Below, piece by piece: positions 5,145-12,278 of a stretch of DNA of 23,176 bases (the first letter of the stretch is position 1; the number at the start of each line of letters is the position of its first letter). Source of the stretch: Bacillota bacterium (GTDB taxonomy: Bacteria; Bacillota; Clostridia; Oscillospirales; Acutalibacteraceae); NCBI GenBank assembly GCA_030705695.1, contig JAUZPX010000014.1:1-23176 (forward strand), given 5' to 3'. A model generated the notes under the pieces. The model was not told the origin of the DNA and ran no database searches. It saw only the letters and a list, made by a program, of their open reading frames with translations. The translations under genes and the position numbers were made by a program.

Positions 5145-7582
5145 GTAAAATATTGATTGTCGGTGGCGTTGCGGGCGGTGCTTCGGCAGCAGCAAGGCTT
5201 CGCAGACTTGATGAGCATGCACAAATCATTATGTTTGAGAGAGGCGAATATATTTCTTTTGCTAATTGTGGTTTGCCGTATTATATCGGAGGAGTTATAA
5301 AGGATAAATCTGCGCTGACTTTGCAAACTCCTCAAAGCTTTAATGCAAGATTTAATGTTGACGTTCGTGTCAGCCAAGAGGTTATAGCAATAGACCGTGA
5401 AAATCACAAAGTCACCGTAAAAAACGTAAAAACAGGCGAGGAATATACAGAAAATTACGATAAACTGATTTTATCTCCAGGTGCTGAACCTGTTAAGCCG
5501 AAAATTGACGGTATAGATTCAGAAAGAGTATTCACATTGCGTAATATTCCTGATACTTACAAAATAAAGGATTTTGTAAATACCGCAAAACCCAAGCATG
5601 CGGTTGTCGTCGGCGGCGGATTTATCGGTATTGAAATGGCAGAAAATTTGTATGATGCAGGAGTTTCTGTTAGCATTGTTGAACTTTTAGATCAGGTTAT
5701 CGCACCTGTTGATTATGATATAGCTTGCGAAGTTCATAATCATATCAGACAAAAAGGCATTGAACTTATGCTTGGCAGCGCTGTGCAGTCGATTTCTAAA
5801 AAAGAAAAAAGACTGCTCGTTAAAACAAGCAGCGGTGACGTAGAAACAGACATGGTAATTATGGCAGTAGGCGTTACTCCTGAAAGTAAACTTGCAAAAG
5901 AATCAGGATTAGAGGTTAATCAGCGTGGAGCAATAATTGTAAACGAAGCGATGCAGACTTCAGACACTGACATTTTTGCCGTTGGCGATGCTGTTGAGAT
6001 AACTGATTTTGTAACAAATCAAAAGGGATATATTCCGCTTGCGGGGCCTGCAAATAAAATGGGCAGAATAGCCGCCGATAATATTTGCGGCTTAAATTCA
6101 AAATATATGGGAACTCAAGGGTCATCGATCGTTAAGGTATTCGACTTAACAGTTGCATCTACTGGAATTAACGAGAAAATTGCAAAACAATTAAATCTTA
6201 ATTACGATAAAATTCATACCTATTCGGCTAGTCATGCGGGATATTATCCAGGGGCTGTAAATATGTCGATTAAAACTATTTTTGATAAAGACAGCGGAAA
6301 GATACTCGGTGCGGAAATAGTCGGCTTTGACGGTGTAGACAAGCGTTGCGACGTATTTGCAACGGCAATTCGTGCAGGTATGACAGCTTTTGATTTAACA
6401 AAACTCGAGCTTTGTTATGCTCCGCCGTATTCCTCAGCAAAAGACCCTGTCAATATGGCAGGTTATGTAATTGAAAACACAATTACAGGCAAGGTTAAAA
6501 ACTTCCATTGGCATGATATCGCTGATTTGCCCACAGACGGAAGTGTTATTTTGCTTGACACGAGAACAGCTGTTGAATACGAAAACGGGCATATTGACGG
6601 GTTTATAAACATTCCGCTTGATGATTTGCGTAAAAGATTAGATGAGCTTGACAAAAGTAAAAAAGTATATATAACATGTCAAATCGGGCTTAGGGGTTAT
6701 GTTGCCGCAAGGATTCTGTCTCAAAACGGTTTTGATGTTTATAATTTAAGTGGCGGTTATCGGCTTTATAACACCATTTTCGGAAAAATAAGTTTGCCAA
6801 AGCAAAATGTTACGGTAAACCCCGAAACCCAGCGAATTGAAAAAGAGGAAACGAATATGCAAATGATAAACTTAGACGCATGCGGACTGCAATGCCCCGG
6901 GCCGATTGTTAAGCTCTCTGCTGCACTGAAAGAAGCGCAGGAGGGGCAAGTAATCGAAATTTCAACTACTGATCCTGCTTTTGCGAGCGATATTGAAGGC
7001 TTTTGTAGAAGAACAGGCAATGAATTTCTAGGAATGAAGTCTGAAAAGGGGATATCTGTTGCACAAATTAAAAAAAATAACGAGCAGCAGCCGACAAATT
7101 CTGAAAATACAAACAACGGTAAAAACTTTATTGTATTTTCGGGAGACCTTGACAAAGCAATCGCTTCATTTATAATGGCTAATGCAGCGGCTGCAATGGG
7201 ACGCAAAGTAAGCATGTTCTTTACGTTCTGGGGTCTTAATATTTTAAGAAAACCAAAAAAAGTTAAAGTTAAGAAAGACATTATTTCACGTATGTTCGGA
7301 ATGATGATGCCGAGAGGCTCGGAAAAGCTAAAGCTTTCCAAAATGAATATGGGTGGAATCGGCGGAAAGATGATTCGTGGTGTTATGAAAAACAAAAACG
7401 TAGACAGCCTTGAAGATCTTATTAACATGGCGAAAGCAAACGGAGTTGAGCTCATTGCATGTTCTATGAGCATGGACGTAATGGGAATAAAACTCGAAGA
7501 ATTAACTGACGGTGTAAAAATCGGAGGAGCTGCTGCAATGCTCTCGCATGCGGAAGAATCTGATATGTCTTTGTTTATATAA
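5141..7582 (+). CDS. Four-domain sulfur-transfer protein: CoA-disulfide-reductase-like, rhodanese, TusA, DsrE2
   Basis: This 813-residue cytoplasmic protein joins four sulfur-chemistry domains. Residues 1 to about 445 form a CoA-disulfide-reductase/NADH-dependent persulfide-reductase-like flavoprotein, with an FAD site near VGGVAGGASAAARLRR, active Cys43 in SFANCGLPYY, an NAD site near VVVGGGFIGIEMAENL and TDIFAVGDAVE. Residues about 455-548 are a rhodanese with the active loop CQIGLRG (Cys513). Residues 575 to about 645 are TusA/SirA-like with DACGLQCPGP (Cys581, Cys585). Residues about 662-813 are DsrE2-like, with Cys774 in IACSMSMD. Persulfide sulfur could pass from Cys to Cys along one chain while the flavoprotein reduces or releases it. 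Related reductase-rhodanese enzymes reduce CoA disulfide, CoA persulfide or polysulfide; the exact substrate here is inferred. The start overlaps the ArsR stop, so translation is coupled. Confidence 0.93.
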   Translation: MSKILIVGGVAGGASAAARLRRLDEHAQIIMFERGEYISFANCGLPYYIGGVIKDKSALTLQTPQSFNARFNVDVRVSQEVIAIDRENHKVTVKNVKTGEEYTENYDKLILSPGAEPVKPKIDGIDSERVFTLRNIPDTYKIKDFVNTAKPKHAVVVGGGFIGIEMAENLYDAGVSVSIVELLDQVIAPVDYDIACEVHNHIRQKGIELMLGSAVQSISKKEKRLLVKTSSGDVETDMVIMAVGVTPESKLAKESGLEVNQRGAIIVNEAMQTSDTDIFAVGDAVEITDFVTNQKGYIPLAGPANKMGRIAADNICGLNSKYMGTQGSSIVKVFDLTVASTGINEKIAKQLNLNYDKIHTYSASHAGYYPGAVNMSIKTIFDKDSGKILGAEIVGFDGVDKRCDVFATAIRAGMTAFDLTKLELCYAPPYSSAKDPVNMAGYVIENTITGKVKNFHWHDIADLPTDGSVILLDTRTAVEYENGHIDGFINIPLDDLRKRLDELDKSKKVYITCQIGLRGYVAARILSQNGFDVYNLSGGYRLYNTIFGKISLPKQNVTVNPETQRIEKEETNMQMINLDACGLQCPGPIVKLSAALKEAQEGQVIEISTTDPAFASDIEGFCRRTGNEFLGMKSEKGISVAQIKKNNEQQPTNSENTNNGKNFIVFSGDLDKAIASFIMANAAAAMGRKVSMFFTFWGLNILRKPKKVKVKKDIISRMFGMMMPRGSEKLKLSKMNMGGIGGKMIRGVMKNKNVDSLEDLINMAKANGVELIACSMSMDVMGIKLEELTDGVKIGGAAAMLSHAEESDMSLFI
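6844..6859 (+). promoter_or_regulatory. Candidate internal ribosome site and in-frame ATG before the TusA domain
   Basis: AGAGGAA (6844-6850) lies 6 bases before an ATG (6857-6859) in frame with the large gene at residue 573, exactly in the linker before the TusA domain. Use of this site would yield a free TusA-DsrE2 protein of 241 residues. It may be functional or a remnant of a once separate gene. Confidence 0.5.
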
Positions 7583-7653
7583 AATTTATATTTTCGTAAC
7601 TTTTTAGGATTTAATTAATATAATTGTTCTTATTTTTATGTTGAGAAAAAGAA

Positions 7654-7689
7654 AAAAACGGCAATTTTCAGTAGGAAATCGCCGTTTTT
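7654..7689 (+). terminator. Intrinsic terminator of the arsR-sulfurtransferase operon
   Basis: AAAAACGGC pairs with GCCGTTTTT, extended inward by ATTT/AAAT after one mismatch (7654-7669 with 7674-7689). The A-tract and T-tract would allow function on both strands. Confidence 0.85.
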
Positions 7690-7728
7690 CTTTATGTATT
7701 TTATCGTTCAGGCAAATATTAGCACTTT

Positions 7729-7768
7729 TCTTAACAAAATCTTAACACTTGTAAACAATTTCTAAACG
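7729..7768 (+). promoter_or_regulatory. Four phased direct repeats, probable KdpE (OmpR/PhoB-type) operator
   Basis: Four related octamers follow one another in the same direction: TCTTAACA (7729), TCTTAACA (7740), TGTAAACA (7750) and TCTAAACG (7761). Their start-to-start spacings are 11, 10 and 11 bases, so they lie on one face of the helix. This is the arrangement bound by OmpR/PhoB-family response regulators. The last repeat touches the place where a -35 would be, and that place has no TTGACA-like hexamer, so activation from here is expected. KdpE from this operon is the likeliest protein, although a PhoP-type regulator uses similar TTAACA repeats. Confidence 0.68.
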
Positions 7769-7786
7769 ATAATTTTATACATAAAC

Positions 7787-7795
7787 TGTTATAAT
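7787..7795 (+). promoter_or_regulatory. Extended -10 of the kdp promoter
   Basis: TGTTATAAT is a perfect extended -10 (TGnTATAAT). No acceptable -35 lies 17 bases upstream (7767-7772 is CGATAA), consistent with an activator-dependent promoter. Transcription would begin near 7802. Confidence 0.7.
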
Positions 7796-7829
7796 AAGGG
7801 CAACAAGAGTATTAAGGAGCTGAATAAAA

Positions 7830-7919
7830 TTGAGCGTAATTTTGTGGATATTGGGAATAATCGGTTTTGCATTGCTGATTTATCTTATTTATATCTTGTT
7901 TCGAGGTGATAAATTATGA
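7830..7919 (+). CDS. kdpF: KdpF, small subunit of the Kdp potassium ATPase
   Basis: A 29-codon gene with a TTG start encodes a single-helix membrane peptide: MSVILWILGIIGFALLIYL, then IYILFRGDKL. KdpF is a peptide of about 29 residues that stabilises the KdpABC complex in the membrane, and it lies directly before kdpA in many operons. Size, position and hydrophobic profile all fit. AAGGAG (7814-7819) is a strong ribosome site 10 bases upstream. The TGA stop at 7917-7919 overlaps the kdpA ATG (ATGA), which indicates translational coupling. The gene is easily missed because of its size and TTG start. Sequence conservation in this family is low, so the call rests on context and shape. Confidence 0.85.
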   Translation: MSVILWILGIIGFALLIYLIYILFRGDKL

Positions 7920-9607
7920 GTAATATTGTTTTGCAAGATGTTTTTATAATAGGCTTGCTTATTTTGCTGGCTGTTCCTCTCGGAATATATATTTATAAGA
8001 TTATGAGCGGGCAAAAAGTATTTTTAACCAAAGTTCTTTCACCGGTCGAAAAAGGTATATATAAAGTCATGGGAATAAAATGCGGCGAAGAAATGAACGC
8101 GATAACATATATTCTTTCAATTCTTGTGTTCAGCGGTTTTGGTGTATTATTATTGTGGCTTATTCAAATGCTTCAAGGCTTTTTGCCTTTCAATCCGCAA
8201 GGAATGAAAGCACCGAGCTGGGATTTAGCGTTCAATACGGCGGCAAGCTTTGTTTCAAATACGAACTGGCAGGCGTATGCAGGAGAATCAACATTATCAT
8301 ATATAACTCAATCTATGGGTCTTACGGTTCAAAACTTCGTTTCTGCCGCAGTTGGAATCGCTGTTTTATTTGTATTAATAAGAGGATTTATCTTAACCCA
8401 AAAAAAGACTTTAGGTAACTTCTGGGTAGATTTAACAAGAATCACTCTTTATGTGCTTATACCGCTTTCTCTTATTGTTTCCGTAATATTAATTTCTCAA
8501 GGTGTAGTGCAGACTCTTTCACCGTATAAAAGCGTTTCAACGCTTCAAAGTGGAATCTCGCAGACGATTCCTCTCGGTCCTGCCGCAAGCCAGATTGCGA
8601 TTAAGCAAATAGGTACTAACGGCGGAGGATTTTTCGGGGCAAACTCTGCTTTCCCTCTTGAGAATCCGACATCCTTTTCAAATTTAATTCAATTGCTTTG
8701 TATTTTGCTTATCCCAGCATCGCTTTGTATTACATTCGGAAAAGCTGTTAAAAACAGCAAACAAGGTCGTGCTATTTTAGCAGCAATGCTTATTTTGTTT
8801 GTTATTGCTTTATCTGTTGTAACTTTCAGTGAGCAAAATTTGGCTCCTCACTTTGCAGGAGCAACTGTTGCAGGTAACATGGAAGGCAAGGAAGTTATAA
8901 ACGGTGTAGGTTCATCCTCATTTTGGGGAACAGCCACAACCGCAGCATCAAACGGTTCGGTGAATGCCTCTCATGACAGCTTTACGTCTATCGGCGGAAT
9001 GATGCTTATGTTCTTGATGCAACTTGGCGAAATTGTTTTCGGCGGCGTCGGAAGCGGCTTGTACGGCATGATAGGATTTGTTATTCTTACAGTGTTTATT
9101 GCAGGTCTTATGGTTGGGCGAACGCCTGAATACCTTGGGAAAAAGGTTGAACCTTTCGATATGAAAATGGTTTGCGTGGTTATTTTGATGCCACTGTTGT
9201 TAACTCTTCTCGGTACAGCAACTGCTGTAATGATGCCGGGAGTAACAACTTGGCTTACAAATAAAGGTGCTCACGGATTTTCGGAAGTGCTTTATGCATT
9301 TTCATCATTGGCAAATAACAACGGCAGTGCATTTGCAGGTTACAATGCGAATAATCCGTTTACTAATATTATCGGCGGAATTATTATGCTTGCTGTTCGG
9401 TTTGTTCCGATGTCTGCTGTTATCTTCCTTGCAGGCAACCTTGCTAACAAGAAATTTGTTGCAGCAGGTGAAGGTACTCTTTCAACTAGCAATACAATGT
9501 TTGTTATGCTGCTTATCGGAGTAGTTTTAATTGTCGGTGCTCTTAGCTTTTTGCCTGCTTTGGCTCTTGGCCCAATAGCAGATTACTTTACGCATAGAGG
9601 TATATAA
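7916..9607 (+). CDS. kdpA: Potassium-transporting ATPase subunit KdpA
   Basis: KdpA (563 residues, normal length) is the channel-like subunit of the high-affinity K+ pump KdpFABC and selects potassium on the outer side of the membrane. It has the four pseudo-repeated pore loops of the superfamily of K+ transporters. The first is near residue 115 (SNTNWQAYAGE), the second GGGFFGANSAFPLENP at 236, the third FGGVGSGLYGM at 376 and the fourth NNNGSAFAG at 467. About ten hydrophobic helices are evident. The ribosome site GAGGTG lies inside the end of kdpF, and the ATG overlaps the kdpF stop. kdpB starts 2 bases after the stop, so the subunits are made from one message. Nothing is missing from the filter motifs. 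Confidence 0.98.
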   Translation: MSNIVLQDVFIIGLLILLAVPLGIYIYKIMSGQKVFLTKVLSPVEKGIYKVMGIKCGEEMNAITYILSILVFSGFGVLLLWLIQMLQGFLPFNPQGMKAPSWDLAFNTAASFVSNTNWQAYAGESTLSYITQSMGLTVQNFVSAAVGIAVLFVLIRGFILTQKKTLGNFWVDLTRITLYVLIPLSLIVSVILISQGVVQTLSPYKSVSTLQSGISQTIPLGPAASQIAIKQIGTNGGGFFGANSAFPLENPTSFSNLIQLLCILLIPASLCITFGKAVKNSKQGRAILAAMLILFVIALSVVTFSEQNLAPHFAGATVAGNMEGKEVINGVGSSSFWGTATTAASNGSVNASHDSFTSIGGMMLMFLMQLGEIVFGGVGSGLYGMIGFVILTVFIAGLMVGRTPEYLGKKVEPFDMKMVCVVILMPLLLTLLGTATAVMMPGVTTWLTNKGAHGFSEVLYAFSSLANNNGSAFAGYNANNPFTNIIGGIIMLAVRFVPMSAVIFLAGNLANKKFVAAGEGTLSTSNTMFVMLLIGVVLIVGALSFLPALALGPIADYFTHRGI

Positions 9608-9609
9608 TT

Positions 9610-11661
9610 ATGAAAACAACAAATAACAATAAGTTTGCCGATGCTGTAAAGCAATCTTTCGTAAAATTATCGCCTCGTATTCAAATAAAAAATCCCGTAA
9701 TGCTTGTGGTTTATATTGGAGCGGTATTGACAACGATTCTTTTCTTTCTTTCATTTGGCGGATTAAAAGATGAAAATACAATATATACACTTACAATTGC
9801 GCTTATTTTGTGGTTTACAGTATTATTTGCCAACTTTGCCGAGGCAATTGCAGAAAGCCGCGGACGTGCACAAGCTGACAGTCTGCGAAGCGCAAAGAAA
9901 GATATAAAGGCAAGAAAGTTAAAATCAGCTACAAATATTGAAGATTACACTGAGGTGCTTTCAAACACCTTGAAAAAGGGTGATATTGTTCATGTAGTAG
10001 CAGGAGAGCAAATACCGATGGACGGCGAAGTCATTGAGGGTGCTGCATCCGTTGATGAAAGTGCTATCACAGGTGAATCTGCTCCCGTTATCCGTGAATC
10101 GGGCGGTGACAGAAGCGCCGTTACTGGAGGTACCGTACTTGTTTCTGACTCTTTGATTATTAAAATTACTGCCGAGGCAGGCGAAAGCTTCCTTGATAAA
10201 ATGATTGCCATGGTTGAAGGCGCATCAAGAAAGAAGACCCCGAATGAAATTGCTTTACAAATTTTGCTTGTAACGCTGACAATCATTTTCCTTGTTGTAA
10301 CAGGTACATTGATGCCATTTTCAAACTTTGTCAGCAGACAAGTAGGTCAAGGTTCTGCAATTTCAATAACAAATGTTATTGCATTGCTTGTTTGTCTTGC
10401 ACCTACAACTATCGGAGCGTTGCTATCTTCTATCGGTATCGCCGGTATGAGCCGATTAAATCAAGCCAATGTGCTTGCAATGAGCGGCCGTGCTATTGAA
10501 GCCGCGGGAGATGTTGACGTACTGCTTCTCGATAAAACTGGAACAATCACACTCGGCAACCGTCAGGCAAGCGAATTTTTACCTGTAAAGGGCGTCGGAG
10601 AAAATGAGCTCGCCAACGCAGCTCAGCTGGCTTCCATTGCCGATGAAACTGCCGAAGGAAGAAGCATTGTTATCCTTGCTAAGGAAAAATTCGGAATTCG
10701 CGGCAGAGATATGTCAAAGTTGAATGCGAATTTTATAGAGTTTTCAGCAAAAACAAGAATGAGCGGTATTGATTTTCAGGGTAATGAAATCAGAAAAGGC
10801 GCCGCCGAAACAATTAAAGAATATGTAACAAATAAGGGCGGGGAATACCCAGAAGAATGCGACCAGATCGTTAAAAGAGTTGCCGGTCTTGGCGGAACGC
10901 CTCTTGTTGTTGCACAAAACGATAAAGTTTTAGGCGTTGTCTACTTAAAGGATATTGTGAAAAACGGTGTTAAAGAACGTTTTGAAGATTTGCGTAAAAT
11001 GGGCATAAAGACAATTATGATTACAGGCGATAACCCGATGACAGCCGCTGCAATTGCAGCAGAAGCAGGAGTTGATGATTTTTTGGCTGAAGCAACTCCT
11101 GAGGCAAAGCTAACGCTTATTAGAGATTATCAGACTAAGGGTCATTTGGTTGCCATGACAGGCGACGGAACAAACGATGCTCCTGCTCTTGCACAGGCCG
11201 ATGTTGCGGTTGCTATGAACTCAGGTACACAGGCGGCAAAAGAAGCAGGAAATATGGTCGATTTGGATTCAAACCCGACAAAGCTTATTGATGTTGTTAG
11301 AATAGGCAAACAGCTTTTAATGACAAGAGGTTCGCTTACAACATTCAGTGTTGCAAACGATGTTGCAAAATATTTTGCGATTATTCCAGTTTTGTTCTTT
11401 GGAATTTTCCCACAATTAAGCGTGTTGAATATTATGCATCTTACAAATTCGACAACAGCTATTTTATCAGCAATTATTTACAATGCGCTTATTATTGTCG
11501 CATTGATTCCTCTTGCTTTAAAAGGTGTAAAATATCGTGAACTTCCTGCAGGAAAGCTTCTTTCCAGAAACCTGCTTATTTATGGACTTGGCGGAATTAT
11601 ATCTCCGTTTATCGTAATTAAACTGATAGATATGTTACTGACTGTCTGTGGCGTGAGGTGA
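9610..11661 (+). CDS. kdpB: Potassium-transporting ATPase ATP-binding subunit KdpB
   Basis: KdpB (683 residues) is the P-type ATPase subunit that powers K+ uptake through KdpA. All catalytic motifs are present: TGES at 154-157 in the actuator domain, DKTGT with phospho-acceptor Asp308, and MTGDGTNDAP with Asp519 in the hinge. The membrane helix motif reads CLAPTTIGALLSSIGIAGM, where many homologues have LIPTT. Ser157 matches the E. coli Ser162 whose phosphorylation inhibits the pump at high potassium, so the same control is possible. The gene follows kdpA by 2 bases and its end overlaps the ribosome site of kdpC. Length and motif order are normal for the family, so a working enzyme is expected. 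Confidence 0.99.
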   Translation: MKTTNNNKFADAVKQSFVKLSPRIQIKNPVMLVVYIGAVLTTILFFLSFGGLKDENTIYTLTIALILWFTVLFANFAEAIAESRGRAQADSLRSAKKDIKARKLKSATNIEDYTEVLSNTLKKGDIVHVVAGEQIPMDGEVIEGAASVDESAITGESAPVIRESGGDRSAVTGGTVLVSDSLIIKITAEAGESFLDKMIAMVEGASRKKTPNEIALQILLVTLTIIFLVVTGTLMPFSNFVSRQVGQGSAISITNVIALLVCLAPTTIGALLSSIGIAGMSRLNQANVLAMSGRAIEAAGDVDVLLLDKTGTITLGNRQASEFLPVKGVGENELANAAQLASIADETAEGRSIVILAKEKFGIRGRDMSKLNANFIEFSAKTRMSGIDFQGNEIRKGAAETIKEYVTNKGGEYPEECDQIVKRVAGLGGTPLVVAQNDKVLGVVYLKDIVKNGVKERFEDLRKMGIKTIMITGDNPMTAAAIAAEAGVDDFLAEATPEAKLTLIRDYQTKGHLVAMTGDGTNDAPALAQADVAVAMNSGTQAAKEAGNMVDLDSNPTKLIDVVRIGKQLLMTRGSLTTFSVANDVAKYFAIIPVLFFGIFPQLSVLNIMHLTNSTTAILSAIIYNALIIVALIPLALKGVKYRELPAGKLLSRNLLIYGLGGIISPFIVIKLIDMLLTVCGVR

Positions 11662-11666
11662 ATAAA

Positions 11667-12227
11667 ATGAGTAAAATAATAAAACAATTTCGTCCAGCTC
11701 TGATATGTTTACTTGTAATGACTGTAATTTGCGGTATTGTTTATACCGGTTTGGTGACGGGAATTGCTCAACTAATATTTCCTCATCAAGCAAACGGCAG
11801 TATCATAACAGTAACGCTTAAAGACGGAACCAAAAAAGATTACGGATCAAAGCTGATTGAACAAGAATTTACAAAACAGCAGTATCTTATCGGAAGACCG
11901 ATGACTGTTAGCAATCTTTCTCCGACATCTGATGAACAGAAAAAACTTGTACAGCAGCGTATAGAATGGTGGCATAGTTTTGATCCAAGTAATAAAGCGG
12001 ATATACCAACTGATTTATTAACTGCTTCAGGAAGCGGTGTAGACCCGAATATTTCACCTGAAGCGGCGGAATATCAGGTCGCTCGAATTGCAAAAGCTAG
12101 AAATATGAGCGAAGATGCGGTAAGAAGTGTAATCAGTAAATATACTACAGGAAGATTCCTTGGATTTATCGGTGAACCTGCAGTAAACGTACTACAAGTA
12201 AACTTAGCGCTTGACGGATTAATTTAG
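11667..12227 (+). CDS. kdpC: Potassium-transporting ATPase subunit KdpC
   Basis: KdpC (186 residues) is the single-helix accessory subunit that helps assemble and stabilise KdpFABC. One N-terminal helix (about residues 10-34, RPALICLLVMTVICGIVYTG) precedes a soluble domain. Family features include the segment around GRPMTVSNLSPTSDEQKK, LLTASGSGVDPNISPEAAEYQ, RIAKARN, and the ending FLGFIGEPAVNVLQVNLALD. The ATG at 11667 is chosen because GAGGTG (11655-11660) is the ribosome site and also contains the upstream GTG at 11658, which would leave no room for it. The kdpB stop (11659-11661) lies inside that site, so translation is coupled. The motif that often reads SNLGPTNP is SNLSPTSD here, a mild divergence. 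Confidence 0.97.
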   Translation: MSKIIKQFRPALICLLVMTVICGIVYTGLVTGIAQLIFPHQANGSIITVTLKDGTKKDYGSKLIEQEFTKQQYLIGRPMTVSNLSPTSDEQKKLVQQRIEWWHSFDPSNKADIPTDLLTASGSGVDPNISPEAAEYQVARIAKARNMSEDAVRSVISKYTTGRFLGFIGEPAVNVLQVNLALDGLI

Positions 12228-12278
12228 GATTGAAGATTGCGCCGAAAAGTGATAAGATAAATACATGGTGGTGATTGA

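Noticed and set aside
6766..7473. Minus-strand open frame of 235 codons opposite the TusA-DsrE2 region
   Set aside because: The plus strand has clear domains with active cysteines; the antisense frame has no ribosome site or recognisable protein features.
7796..7829. Cyclic-di-AMP riboswitch (ydaO/kdp type) before kdpF
   Set aside because: The expected leader is only about 30 bases, far too short for that riboswitch, and no matching fold is seen.
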